In this document: one piece after another, positions 11,646 to 21,900 of the stretch
Layout of the letters: each line of letters opens with the position of its first letter
Position numbering within the stretch: the stretch's first letter is position 1
NCBI GenBank assembly: GCA_963576475.1
Contig: OY754981.1
Coordinates: forward strand, 31,782,132-31,846,131
Direction of reading: 5' to 3'
Origin: Molanna angustata
Taxonomy: Eukaryota; Arthropoda; Insecta; Trichoptera; Molannidae
DNA: 64,000 bases
Program-made: the position numbers and the translations under genes
Notes under the pieces: generated by a model
What the model saw: the letters and a program-made list of their open reading frames with translations, nothing else
Told to the model about the DNA's origin: nothing
Database searches by the model: none

Positions 11646-12255
11646 AAAGAATATAGAAATCAAAATGACAAATCCATGGTCTCTTCCCCCAACCCGTCTT
11701 TCGTTAGCCCTTCCAATTGGCAGTCGTCAACAAAAAATATACTTTCAAAATTCAGGTTGTGGGTATTAATTAAAAATACGTATTCAAATAATTTGAAACG
11801 AGAAAGGGAGACAGACAGGGGACATTTAGTAATACGGGACGCGATGGTTAAATACGGCGGCAGTCTCTCATTTGCGGGACGTTTGGCAACCCTAGTAAAG
11901 AGTTGGATACTTTCTCTGAGTTAGAAGAAGCTGAGATTGAGTTTGAGGTGAAAGTTATATCAATGTGGGCGGCACGTGATTATGATATTCCTTCATTATT
12001 TATTCACTACCACCCTACCCTACATACCATGCTACCTAGTCGGAGTACTATGTATATAAAAAGATCCGGTCTGTAAATTAATATGAATAAAAATACGAAT
12101 GGGATTAGGTTAACCCTAAATTCCCCAATAAGTAAATTAGTAAATTAGTGGGTAATTAATCTTTATTTTTCTATTGTTAATTAAATGCAATACCAATAAC
12201 AAGCTGCCGCATTTCGGAAACTTATAATGTATATTGTTTCACAAATCCAGACTGA
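11646..12255. other. Intergenic, no gene supported
   Basis: No supported feature. The open frame that continues to 11924 is largely LINE 3' UTR and shows no conserved motif. Confidence 0.4.
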
Positions 12256-12475
12256 AAATGGATACTAGTCACGGTTGTGACACTGTTTTGTGACACGGTT
12301 GTGACACGGATTTTTGACATGGTTTTTGTGACACGGTTGTGACACTGTTTTGGGACACGGTTTGACATGGTTGTGACACTGTTTTTGTGACACGGTTGTG
12401 ACACTGTTTTGGGACACGGTATGACATGGTTGTGACACTGTTTTTGTGACACGGTTGTAACACGGTTGTGACACT
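12256..12475. repeat. Minisatellite of TGTGACAC(T/G)G units
   Basis: Imperfect higher-order array built from GGTTGTGACACTGTTTT(T) and GGGACACGGT(TT/A)TGACAT blocks. All three minus frames stay open and give SQPCHKNSVTT-type low-complexity peptides; this is repeat arithmetic, not a gene. Confidence 0.85.
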
Positions 12476-12549
12476 GAAATCTTAAGGTTCATGAGTTATA
12501 CACTTGACTAATTGAGTCACAAAAGCTGAAATTTAATGAAACTATATTA

Positions 12550-12657
12550 TATATTACGAAGTTCACCTTGACTTTGTATATTACGAAGTTCACCTTGACT
12601 TTGTATATTACGAAGTTCACCTTGACTTTGTATATTACGAAGTTCACCTTGACTTTG
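12550..12657. repeat. 27-bp tandem repeat, 4 copies
   Basis: Four perfect units of 27 bp containing TATTACGAAGTTCACCTTGA. Because 27 is divisible by 3, a minus-strand frame reads a repeated 9-residue KVNFVIYKV peptide; it is not conserved otherwise. Confidence 0.93.
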
Positions 12658-12859
12658 AAATGCACTTTCAAAATTGACACCTCTGGAACATATACACTAT
12701 TTAACCGTAAATAATTCATTATGCAAGATTTAACAGTTGATTTCATACAGAATAAATTAACCGGTAGGTGTAACTAATATAAACAAGTGCAACGTATTCA
12801 ATATGTGTGTTCGCGTTTTTGTTACAAAATACCTACAGTAGGCGAGCACATGCGGTTCT

Positions 12860-13525
12860 CCATACCTCAAGCAGCACGGGATACTACTGAATATGTTTAA
12901 CAGAAGGAACATTCATCATCTGTGTCAAATATTCTGAATTATAAAAAGTAAGACACCTTCCTATCTGTATGACAGATTACAGTGGTCCCGTGATATTCAC
13001 ATGACATGTATGCTACGCGACAAAGAGACCATCTACTTATTCTCCCCAGACATCGAACCGCTGCCTTTGAAGGGAGTTATGCACTCATACACATCATCCA
13101 AATATTGAAATAAATTGCCGCAACACATTCGTACGGCAGCCTCACTGCAGAGCTTTAAAAAGCATTGCAGTGAATGACTGTTAAGTACACAGAATTAACC
13201 AATAATTAATACAAGTAATATTGCGTTCTTTGTTTATTTATTTATTTATTTTTTCTTATGCTTTTTTAAATTCTTTTCTTTTTTTTTCCTGTTAAGATGT
13301 TTTCATATTATTTTTATTTCCGTATTACTATCTATATATGTATTTAAATATATATTTTGTGATCGTCCAAGGCATTGCTGAAAACTGCCTGCACTGTGGG
13401 TCTTCACGGGTGTACAGCGGAGCAATAGCCTATTTGTTGTAAAATAGTGCAAAACATGTATAATTATTGTTTGTTATTTTCATATATATATATGCAACAA
13501 ATAAATTATTATTATTTATTTATTT
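12860..13525 (+). pseudogene. CR1/Jockey-superfamily LINE, 3' end
   Basis: Translation fragments RRNIHHLCQIF, KTPSYLYDRLQW and LPQHIRTAASLQSFKKHC in nearby frames match the usual end of CR1/Jockey-type reverse transcriptases, with an in-frame stop (YxNKLPQ) and a frameshift. The following 3' UTR contains GCACTGTGGGTCTTCACGGG and ends with an ATT-rich tail at about 13505..13525. It is a dead 5'-truncated insertion. Confidence 0.65.
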
Positions 13526-13783
13526 ATTTTTAATTTATTTTATTTAATATAAACATGACAAATAAAACTAATGATAAGGTCTTGTGAAATCTATTGGAGC
13601 TATGGTGATTGGTCTTGTTGATTTTGCACCACAAACAGTTTCATGAATATTTTTGAACTGGCTAGGTATGTGCTGCGCAGGCTCCTTTTTGTGATATTTT
13701 TTAAAGCTTCTTCCAACCAGTTGCTGGTTAAATATTTAAGTCAAATATTTTTTTTAAATAAGATTTTCTCCATGATTCATGAG
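13526..13783. other. AT-rich spacer
   Basis: No supported feature. Confidence 0.35.
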
Positions 13784-14025
13784 CAAAATAGCTACAGGAC
13801 CAATACAATCTTGATTTGTAGACCTTTGTTGGCCAACACGTACAAAATAGCTACAGGACCAATACAATCTTGATTTGTAGACCTTTGTTGGCCAACACGT
13901 ACAAAATAGCTACAGGACCAATACAATCTTGATTTGTAGACCTTTGTTGGCCAACACGTACAAAATAGCTACAGGACCAATACAATCTTGATTTGTAGAC
14001 CTTTGTTGGCCAACACGTACAAAAT
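13784..14025. repeat. 59-bp tandem repeat, 4 copies
   Basis: Four identical units start at 13784, 13843, 13902 and 13961, each containing GCTACAGGACCAATACAATC and GGCCAACACG. Unit identity points to a recent expansion. Confidence 0.95.
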
Positions 14026-14589
14026 TACAGAAGAATTTGAGTTGAAATTTATACTTAGGCTATACAAATTAAATAAAAATTCATAGCACGCCATAAAACA
14101 TAATATTATTAGGCTAACATCATACGCCACTATAAAATAATCATAACGAAACTTACCGTATGTGCACTTTCTACATAATACCCGTTGAAAAATTCATTAA
14201 ATTTTATGGATCTTCACTATTACACAGTAAAAACACAAATAAATTGACGTAGGTTATCAAACAAATACAGCTTTTGTAATGTTATATAACATGTCTCTAA
14301 GATAATCTTTAAAAATAGAATGTCCCTAATTGAAGATTAAATAATTGACATTTCGTTCTGAATGCAATTATACGCGATCCTACCTTAATCTTTTCGTAAT
14401 CCTTACCTTGGATTTAGTAACTGAATGAGTTGAGGGCTCATCGTGATACCGGGCTTAGACTACATGTCATATATTATGTAATATATGACATGTGTAACAC
14501 TCAGTTGATGTTTTATAGGAGATCATTGACTTACCTGGAAATAAAAGAAAAAACGATTATTAGACAATGAATTATATACATCTACATAT
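14026..14589. other. Intergenic, no gene seen
   Basis: AT-rich with no supported feature. The TGTCATATATTATGTAATAT region near 14466 is a small local palindrome. Confidence 0.4.
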
Positions 14590-15135
14590 AACATCGAATC
14601 AATATTCCAATTGACAAAGTATCAAGCCAAGATACGCGATATTTGTATGCAGACATGCAGAGTCTATATTTTTAACGGTTTTTTCAACTTTGAAATAAAT
14701 AAATACCAACTTAGAGGCTTTGTAGCATATAATGTTAAATGTATGGATTTACTCAGAATCGGAGTAGAATATTTGGTGTGTCTGTCTCTTTCTCTGTGTG
14801 TGTGTGTGTGTGTGTCCGCTCCCCCTTATAACTTTTGATCCGCTCAATTCACAGAGCCCAAAATTTCAGAATATATAGATAGTTAGGCCTACAAAAAAAA
14901 TTATACTCAGAATTTTGAATTTTTGTTTCAGTCATGGGTTATCAACTTTTGAATTTTTCCATATATCTCAAAAACTATAAAATATAGATAGAACACTGAA
15001 AATTTGTGAATACTAGATTAATACAATTTTTCAAATCTGTTTTTATTTACATTCCAGAGTTTCTCAAATATTTTTTACAAAGAATATCATTTTTTATGAT
15101 AAAAGTTTTTAAAAATATCGAAAAAAGCCAAAAGC
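14590..15135 (+). mobile_element. Helitron-N1, truncated at 3' end
   Basis: Follows the family from a degraded 5' end (CAATTGACAAAGTATCAAGCC for the usual start) through a TG microsatellite (about 14795..14815) and the ACTTTTGATCCGCTCAATT block to AAAAAAGCCAAAAG, then stops about 350 bp short of the CTAG end. Confidence 0.65.
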
Positions 15136-15715
15136 TGTCGGGGGAAATTTCAATTTGGTAATAAATTCACCATTTGCACAGGATGTAAGAATTGACGAAA
15201 TACGATAGATTCGCTAAATTATAATACGATAAACTTTTAATATTATTTCAAATTGAAATAATATTGGAAGCTGTCACCCGGAAAACAAAATGGGCGTCTT
15301 CAACTTGACGGGGGCGTTAAAATATAAAGGAAAAGTCTTTATCGTCGAAGGCTTTACTGTTGTTATATAAGAAGATATTATTTTAAAAGTTTAGACTGCC
15401 AAAGTATGAGAGGAAGTAAAAAGAAAGAAAACTATAAAAATGAACCTTTAACGAGACACACCATCCCACTCATATTTTCCATCTTTCTCTCTCTTTATGA
15501 TATTAAAATCTCATCATAATCGGTCATATTTTATTTTAGAGTTTTCAAACAAGTTTTAATTAATTTCAAAGATATTAAATTGAAAACTTCCTCATTATTT
15601 TAATATTAACACTTTTCACTATTCCCACCAAAGTATGAACATGGAAAAAATTGGATAAATTGTTTGGCTACCGATATTTTCACTTAACTTTTGCTTACAT
15701 TTTGGCACCTTCATT
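15136..15715. other. Intergenic, no gene seen
   Basis: No supported feature. Confidence 0.4.
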
Positions 15716-16110
15716 ATGTTTATATAGATAGGTTTATATTTATGTATAGATAGGTTTATATGTATGTATGGATAGGTTTATATGTATGTATCGATAGGTT
15801 TATAATAATAATAAATTTGGATGATTTATATAGCGCCGTTTTCGTGAATATCTCACCTCAAGGGCGCTGAAAATTGATTAAGATGTATCATTATGGCTTT
15901 GGTAAGATTTGCGAAAAAGGTGTGTTTTGAGATTTTTTCTGAAGGTAGATATGTTTTCAGTTTGTCTGAGGGTATTTGGGAGCTTATTCCATGCATTTGA
16001 TCGCCGAATTTAGTGGTATGCACCCTGTTTATTTCAAATAATTTTCGAACCATGGATGAAGATGCATATATGTATGTATGGATAGGTTTATATGTTTGTA
16101 TAGATAAGTT
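15716..16110. repeat. 22-bp GATAGGTTTATATGTATGTA array split by a LINE
   Basis: About four units of GATAGGTTTATATGTATGTA plus two bases lie at 15722..15804, and about two more at 16065..16110. The intervening 15805..16060 is a LINE insertion, so the two half-arrays were once continuous. Confidence 0.7.
15805..16060 (-). pseudogene. CR1/L2-like LINE, extreme C-terminus and tail
   Basis: On the minus strand a 66-codon open frame (16053..15853) ends FSAPLR, then a short UTR with AGCGCCCTTGAGGTGAGATA and GGCGCTATATAAATCATCC, and an ATT microsatellite tail at the low-coordinate end. The same UTR logic (AGCGCCCTTGGAGTGATC, GGCGCTTTATAAAT, ATT repeats) ends the LINE at 27926..28368, which carries recognisable RT motifs. 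This piece is the last part only. Confidence 0.6.
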
Positions 16111-16379
16111 AATATATTTTTTGAGAATATTATTTGCTGTTCTGTTTCATGACTTATTTTTTTAATGCATTTATGTTATTTGTCATTACGCTTTTTGTTT
16201 TTTTTTTAATATATATAATTTCATGCTGTTTCCATTTCTTTTAATCCTTTTGTTGTATTTGTCATATTTAACATTAGCTATTATTTGAATTTATGTTTTT
16301 CGGAGTGAATTCTAATTATAATCGTTTGATTGTATCTTTGTGTTTTAGTTTTTTTTTGTAGAAGAAAAAGTAAATTACT
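16111..16379. other. T-rich spacer
   Basis: No supported feature. Confidence 0.35.
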
Positions 16380-16483
16380 GAGTTTAATTTGTCGATTGAC
16401 AGTTCTTGATAGAATTCCTTTGTATGTAGATATATAACAAATATAAAAAAAATACTTGGTATTAGTTCTATTGAATTTATTTG

Positions 16484-16524
16484 ATTATCGACGAGTTTTG
16501 TGTAAGGCACATCGTCAGAATAAT
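16484..16524 (-). ncRNA. Hammerhead-like motif, decayed
   Basis: Minus strand reads ATTATT-CTGACGA-T-GTG...CAC-AAAA-CTCGTC-GATAAT. Helix I (ATTATT with GATAAT) and the CUGACGA core are kept, but the conserved GAAA has become AAAA and helix II is short. Probably inactive. Confidence 0.5.
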
Positions 16525-17119
16525 TTTGTAATATATCTACATAAAAGTAAATTGTATAACCAAACTATTTGTATATTTGCGATTTTCTATGATTGTATTG
16601 ATCTCTGTACTAAGTTTTGTAATGTTACATGTAATTATATAGTCATTTAAAAGAGCTTAATTATTAAAACAGTTATCTAGTGTAGAAGGAAAATAGGGAA
16701 AAAATGAATATGTAAAGAAACAAAATTACAAAAATAAAATAATTCAAAGGAATGTGGCTTCTGTTACAAAACATTCATAAAAAACTTGTGTTCAATTTCT
16801 CTTTTAATATTACGTTGATATGTTATAAAAATATCTATGAAATACATTGGTTTGAACCGCACTTAAAAGATAACAATAAACCAATAAATACAATATTATT
16901 TACCTTTCGAATTTTACTGCTGTCATTTTCTTTTATTACAGACCTAATGGACACAGGGGACTACAACCAGTGACCCAACTACTTTCATTGTATTAAAACG
17001 TACATTTGTATAGATTCATTTGCATTATATAACTTCTTTTCAACCGTTCGAAAACCAACATTTTTATACACCTGTCATGTAAATTTTGTATATAACCACT
17101 AGTCTCAGTCTTGTAGAGC

Positions 17120-17160
17120 ATTATTCTGACGATGTGCTTTGCACGAAACGCGTCAATAAT
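17120..17160 (+). ncRNA. Minimal type I hammerhead ribozyme-like motif
   Basis: Helix I is ATTATT (17120..17125) with AATAAT (17155..17160). The core is CTGACGA (17126..17132), one extra T, helix II GTGC-TTT-GCAC, then GAAA, and helix III of two pairs (AC with GT, loop GC) ending in C17 at 17154, the predicted cleavage base. Very short helix III is the known form of hammerheads in Penelope-like elements. The extra T between core and helix II is shared by all copies in this window. Confidence 0.65.
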
Positions 17161-17222
17161 CTAATAAATACAATAGAACTATAACCAAGTATTTTTATAT
17201 TTTTATAACATATCAACGTACA

Positions 17223-17265
17223 ATGGAGTTCTATCAAGAATTGTTGACCGACAAACTAAACTTAG
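17223..17265 (+). other. Conserved start codon context MEFYQELLTDKLN
   Basis: ATG lies 62 nt downstream of the hammerhead-like motif and opens M-E-F-Y-Q-E-L-L-T-D-K-L-N, after which homology with the other copies stops. The same start (MEFY/H...KL) occurs at 18106, 44943 and 51384. It is probably the first codons of a Penelope-like ORF or a leader peptide; too short to call a gene. Confidence 0.4.
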
Positions 17266-17699
17266 TCTTTTAATATTATTTGAGACAAATCTTGGGATTA
17301 TCATAAATATATTTTGTTACACCGAAAAGAAAAAAAAATGTTTCTCGAATTATTCTCGCAAAAGAACATTGCCATGTGAGGTATATTTTCCCCGTACCTA
17401 CTCTTATAAATAAGCTAAACTTTTTAAATATAATAATAGATACATTTAAATATCTTAACATTACGATGTACCTATTGTTTGTCAATCTCTATTTTATGTT
17501 TCTCGAGAAATGCCCATTGTCTCTAACTTTCCTTTCAACAACAGATCACAAAGCGATAGTAATGAATAAAAATATTATTTTATTGGGTTCTCAAGTAAAT
17601 AACAAGATTGAACCTTTTATAATATCTTTACAAACATTTATACCGAAAAGGTTAAAGATCATTTTAGCTTTATTGTATTTCATAAGTTTACATAAAACA
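17266..17699. other. Intergenic, no gene supported
   Basis: The 115-codon ORF at 17376..17723 is AT-driven, hydrophobic and has no known motif; I do not support it as a gene. Confidence 0.35.
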
Positions 17700-18395
17700 G
17701 TTGTGAAAATGAGTGGGTTGTAGACAACATTAAACTCTTCGTAAGTTAGCTTATATCTGATTTTCTTTTTTAAAGGTTGACGATTCCTAAATACATTTTT
17801 ATAATGCCCATTCTTAATTCATACTTCCAGAACCTGAAAGACTTTCAAAAAGTTTTAATAGTTGAAATCATAGAAAATAGAAAGAGAAGCACTGATCAGA
17901 TAATAAAAAAAAAAATAAAAATAAATATATGACAATGATTAATATGAACACATATATAATTCCACAATTTATTTTATTTTTCTCCCGACGACCGTTTCGG
18001 CTTATAAGGCCATAATCAACTGGCCTTATAAGCCGAAACGGTCGTCGGGAGAAAAATAAAATAAATTGTGGAATTATATATGTGTTCATATTAATCATTG
18101 TCATAATGGAATTCTACAAATTAGAAGCCGTCACAATCGAAAGATTGAAAAGTGCGTAAAATAAATATAATAATTCAATGGGATCTAAACGATTATTAAA
18201 TATAAAAATTCGCAAAATTTTAAGAGAATGGAATGAGTAATCGATTAAGTAGAATAAACACATTGTGATGAAACTTTCGGAATAAAATCTCAGCATGAAA
18301 CTAGTTGATAATTCGCAATAAAAAAAGAATCTTTAATTTTGCGAATTCATAGACTCGTACTATATCTCCTTGGGGTAGTGAGGAGTGAAAAACAC
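17700..18395 (+). mobile_element. MITE-2, old copy split by a palindrome
   Basis: The left end (about 17709..17745, GAGTGGGTTGTAG then AAACTCTTCGTAAGTTAG) and right end (about 18365..18390, GGGGTAGTGAGGAGT) match the ends of the 19832..20400 copy. The middle is replaced or interrupted by the palindrome at 17928..18105 and its downstream leader. The right third (18160..18390) aligns well with 20120..20395. Confidence 0.5.
17928..18105. repeat. Perfect palindrome, 85-bp arms, 8-nt loop
   Basis: Arms 17928..18012 and 18021..18105 are exact inverse complements; the loop is TAATCAAC. Each arm carries GGCCTTATAAGCCGAAACGG and TCGTCGGGAG, which resemble helix II, GAAAC and helix III of the hammerhead-like motifs elsewhere, plus the about 60-nt leader. 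On the minus strand the loop supplies GTTGATTAT, a decayed CUGAUGAU core. The plus arm ends immediately before ATGGAATTCTAC at 18106. Confidence 0.9.
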
Positions 18396-18599
18396 TGGAA
18401 ACAAAATGACAGCAAAAGAAAACAATAATAAACTTTTTGATTATTTAAAAACAATAACTTTAAATACAAAAATTTCAGTTAAAAAATTCAATGTAATCAA
18501 ATAAAAAAAATACATAAATCATCTATAAAAATATCACAAATTGTTTCTTTTATAACAAAGTGTTTATCGTATGTTTGTATTTTATGTAGAGAGCATAAA
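18396..18599. other. AT-rich spacer
   Basis: No supported feature. Confidence 0.3.
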
Positions 18600-18770
18600 A
18601 AATTCGAATATATTTTTTAATTGCATATACGCAAACATTAGATTTTTTTCTGTCGGGAGTCACATGACAGGTCGTAAGCCCTGTAGGTGCTTCGATTTCC
18701 TGTCATCTATAATATTCCAACTTCGTCTCTATTGAGATGTGTTATTGTCAATAAAATAACATAAAAAATC
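18600..18770. repeat. Palindrome-family element (Pal-1), single-arm copy
   Basis: Contains GCATATACGCAAACATTAGA, CTGTCGGGAGTCACATGACA, GGTCGTAAGCCCTGTAGGTG and CCAACTTCGTCTCTATTGAG, the same blocks as the palindromic copies at 32500..32945 and 54512..54755, but here as one arm only. Confidence 0.65.
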
Positions 18771-19061
18771 ACCCAACTTAGCGTATTTATTCCCAATGTT
18801 ATGGAGAGGGTTGACTAGCGAGTGATATTCTGTTTGTGTACGTCTATTGGTGTAGTTAAAACGTGCTGTCTGTTTGTTGGTTCATCGTAGTGTATTGTAA
18901 CTATTTTTTCCGTATCAATATGAAGGCAGTGAAACTCATAATTCATTCTGAATATTCTCATTTCTGAATTCTTTTCAGCGATCTCCCTTTCAACAACACT
19001 TATACAGTTTCCATGCGACTTCTGTCAAGTCTTTCCGGAAATGATTTGTTATACTTCAAAA
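18771..19061. other. Spacer, no gene seen
   Basis: No supported feature. Confidence 0.3.
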
Positions 19062-19365
19062 ATAAAAGAAAATTGTGTTGAAAAGTTTTGTACTATGAGG
19101 GTATATAATATAGAAAATTCACAATTCATCCCAACTTAATTTTACTATTTTAAAAAAAAAACCCAGAGCCAATTTTTGATAATTAAAATAGAAAAATCGT
19201 TTCGCTAAAAAGAAAAGAAAAAGATAAAAGAAAATTGTGTTAAAAAGTTTTGTACTAGGAGGGTATATGATATAAAAAATTCACAATTCATCCCACCTAA
19301 ATTTTACTATTTTTAAAAAACCCAAAGTCAATTTTTGATAATTAAAATAGAAAAATCGTTTCGCC
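19062..19365. repeat. Direct duplication, about 150-160 bp, two diverged copies
   Basis: Copies at 19062..19215 and 19224..19365 share AAAGAAAATTGTGTT, AAAAGTTTTGTACTA, GGGTATAT, ATTCACAATTCATCCCA and GATAATTAAAATAGAAAAAT. Several point and length differences show this duplication is older than the satellites nearby. Confidence 0.85.
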
Positions 19366-19831
19366 GACAGTCTGGTCTGGTATGTTACTTAAATAAATAA
19401 CGAACAGGTCAGTTTTAGAGGTTTCATTAATATTTAATAAATAGATGATTACAAAATGTCTCCTCTAAACTAAAATAGTAGATTATGAAATATTAATTAT
19501 TAGTTACTGACATAGGAATAGCACAGAACATGTTAATTTCCTTCGGGAATAAACAATGTCCACTCAAAAATGTAAATTATCGACGGCGTAAGATGTCGAC
19601 CAATTTATCATTTTTTTTATATTAATGACGCGTTTACACGATTACAGAAATACTAGAACAACAAAAATAAGAGCTTTGTAAATTGAAATATCACCTTAAT
19701 ATTTAATAATAATAGGTAATAGTAAATTTTATTTAGATGTAAAAACATATATGTATAAAAATTAATACAACTAGTATGAACAAAAAAATTATAACTTTTT
19801 TTAAAACAATAGGTATGTTAAGAGTAATTAA
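19366..19831. other. Intergenic, no gene seen
   Basis: No supported feature. Confidence 0.35.
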
Positions 19832-20400
19832 AAACGAGTGGGTTGTGGCCAAGGCTAAACTCCTCACTAACAAGCCATTCTATAAAGTATTCAAATTTTG
19901 TATAGAAAATTTTCAGCATTTTCATGAAATGAGTTTGTTAAATTATTTTTTTTTTAAATATTTTATTATGAAAACTTGATAACTCTTCAATGCCATTTTA
20001 TGAAAGTGATGTGCCTTTTTACGAATAAAAATTTCAAATTTTAATTTTCCTGAGCATGGTCACTTTGAAATATTTGACAGTTAAAAAAATTAAGAAGCAC
20101 TATTCATATATCGTTCAAAATCTAATGGGATCTAATCGAGTATTAGATATACAATTTTGCAAAATTTGAATAGAATCGAATGAGTACTTTAGTCTATAAT
20201 CGATAAAGTAAAAATGAACACGCCGTACATAGCACACTGCACACAGCACATAGCACACACACACAGATACATTGTGATGAAACTTTCAGAATACAATCTC
20301 AGCATGATACTAGTTGATAGTCTGCAAAAAAAAATACCCTTAAAAATTGCGAAATCATAACTCCCCACTATATCACCTTGTGTTAGTGAGGAGTAAAAAA
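19832..20400 (+). mobile_element. MITE-2, near full length
   Basis: A 569-bp element running from ACGAGTGGGTTGTGGCC and ACTCCTCACTAACA to TGTTAGTGAGGAGT. The ACTCCTCACTAACA/TGTTAGTGAGGAGT pair is a terminal or subterminal inverted repeat. Other copies are at 41527..42527 (opposite order, split by an RTE), 17700..18395 and 51470..51556. No transposase frame; the ORFs at 19776..19979 and 20189..20404 are chance. Confidence 0.6.
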
Positions 20401-21689
20401 ACATGTAAAACTATGGAGAACATTAATAGTTTTTAACTATGTATTCAGCACCTAGCCTACGAAAGGTGACAAGACTTGTGGATTCGTTTATGTTTAGTGG
20501 CAAACTATTTATAATATATTTTTTTTTTTATTAATTTATTTTATTGGATACAACAGCTATAAAATAATTTACAATGAAAAAAAAACAACATAATATGATT
20601 TACAACGCCAATTACTGTATCCATCTATTAAACATAGGTAGGTATATAATTTCAAAATAATAATTCAGTGAAACAATAATTTTAACAATTTTGAGACCTT
20701 TATGGTATAAACTATTTTGTGTAGGTACTTGTTAATCTCGTTATTGCAATTCTAAAATCCTGACACTCTCTCGTAGGGTAAGTGTGAATATTGTATATTT
20801 TTCTGTATATAGGTATTTGTATAATATGTATATTTCAATCAATCTTTAGGTACTCTTGAAATCTTTTATATTCTTCTTCCTCTCTCGTGTCAGCAGCAAT
20901 CAAATTCTTCTAGTCAATATATAACACAAACATTTATGCTTAATGGAATGTAATGTGTGTGTATGTACTTGTAGAAAACAGAAAACACACGAGAAGCTAA
21001 TTCCCTCTGAATGATGCGATATATTGGCAGAATATACACACACAAAAAGTCCTCTATTAAAAAACTCTTGTATTATTAATTGGCCTCTTAGAGTATTGTT
21101 TATTTTATATATCCTAACGAACTATCCAACCCATTGATATTGTGTTCCATGAATTATTTATTAATGTGAAAAACGTTGGGAAGTTCACAATTTGTGATAT
21201 TCTATAGATATATGTAGGTACACAAAAGTTCTGTTATACCTATCACAAATTGTGAGCGCGTGAGATGAATTCATTTTTAATTAAACAGCCTATTCTGGTC
21301 GACCTTTTCACGGCGCAAAGCTGCCTCAATTTCCTCAATTTCCGGAAAATTAATAATATTTTCCTGTCTGTATGATACATAAACATGACGCCACGCCGCA
21401 TACAATATTTTTACTCGTTGTGAATGTGAGAATAATATTAATTTGTCGGTAGTTAATTGAAAATAGGTTTCGACATGAACGACTCTATACACCACAACAA
21501 TTTGTTAAGGATTGATTAGAGGAAAGATTAAAATAAAACTTTGGTTAATTGAAATAAAATATAAAATCTTAAACATTTTTTTGTACAGGTAAATATAGGT
21601 ACCTATATAATGTATTTAGTACCTAGATGGGTAAATTATTCCATATTGAAACTATTGAGTTTTTTGCATTTTATTTATATCATTAATAC
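20401..21689. other. Intergenic, no gene firmly supported
   Basis: A 72-codon minus ORF at 21495..21277 ends EIEEIEAALRREKVDQNRLF; its composition is protein-like but there is no known domain or clear splice site. A T/A-rich stretch at 20515..20600 resembles a reversed LINE tail. Nothing else is supported. Confidence 0.35.
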
Positions 21690-21835
21690 ATACCATCACG
21701 CCATGTCCCTTACGGGGTAAGCAGAGAGAATCGAGCGCCATACTTCTCTATTTTTGCACACATTTCTGGCTTCCTTTACATCCATGCATCGTCTCATACA
21801 TGCTCGTCGATTGTTCAAACTTTTTATCTTTAAAA
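21690..21835 (-). pseudogene. RTE-A LINE 3' end fragment
   Basis: The minus strand encodes RRCMDVKEARNVCKNREVW then RSILSAYPVRD and the GGCGTGATGGTATGTAT tail, as at the ends of the RTE pieces at 31.3 and 41.8 kb. About 45 codons remain. Confidence 0.7.
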
Positions 21836-21857
21836 TATTTACAATTTACATATTGAT

Positions 21858-21900
21858 ATAACCCCACATGGTGGGATATGCCGTGATGGTATGAATGAAT
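21858..21900 (+). mobile_element. Rep-B tail fragment
   Basis: CCCCACATGGTGGGATATGC followed by GTGATGGTATGAATGAAT, the terminal 40 bp of Rep-B, beside the oppositely oriented RTE-A end. Confidence 0.55.

Larger units (their letters stand above)
16380..17265. mobile_element. Penelope-like inverted unit pair
   Basis: A minus-facing unit (about 16525..16380) and a plus-facing unit (about 17110..17265) carry the same elements in the same order: a hammerhead-like motif, about 60 nt of leader with ATTAGATTATCG/ACTTGGT-type sequence, then ATGGARTTCTAYCAAG (AAG instead of ATG in the minus unit), both diverging from each other after about 13 codons. The inner 16830..17110 is nearly the same as 50960..51270. 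Tail-to-tail and inverted pseudo-LTRs are known for Penelope-like retroelements. No Penelope RT or GIY-YIG domain is visible here. Confidence 0.55.

Noticed and set aside
11439..11924. 161-codon ORF
   Set aside because: Overlaps LINE 3' UTR and AT tracts; hydrophobic low-complexity start and no domain.
12222..12492. Three overlapping minus ORFs (SQPCHKNSVTT repeats)
   Set aside because: The minisatellite keeps all frames open; no other support.
17376..17723. 115-codon ORF
   Set aside because: AT-driven frame rich in I, L, F and N, with no motif and no splice context.
21277..21495. 72-codon minus ORF ending EIEEIEAALRREKVDQNRLF
   Set aside because: Composition is protein-like, but no recognised family, splice sites or second copy; kept only as a remark.
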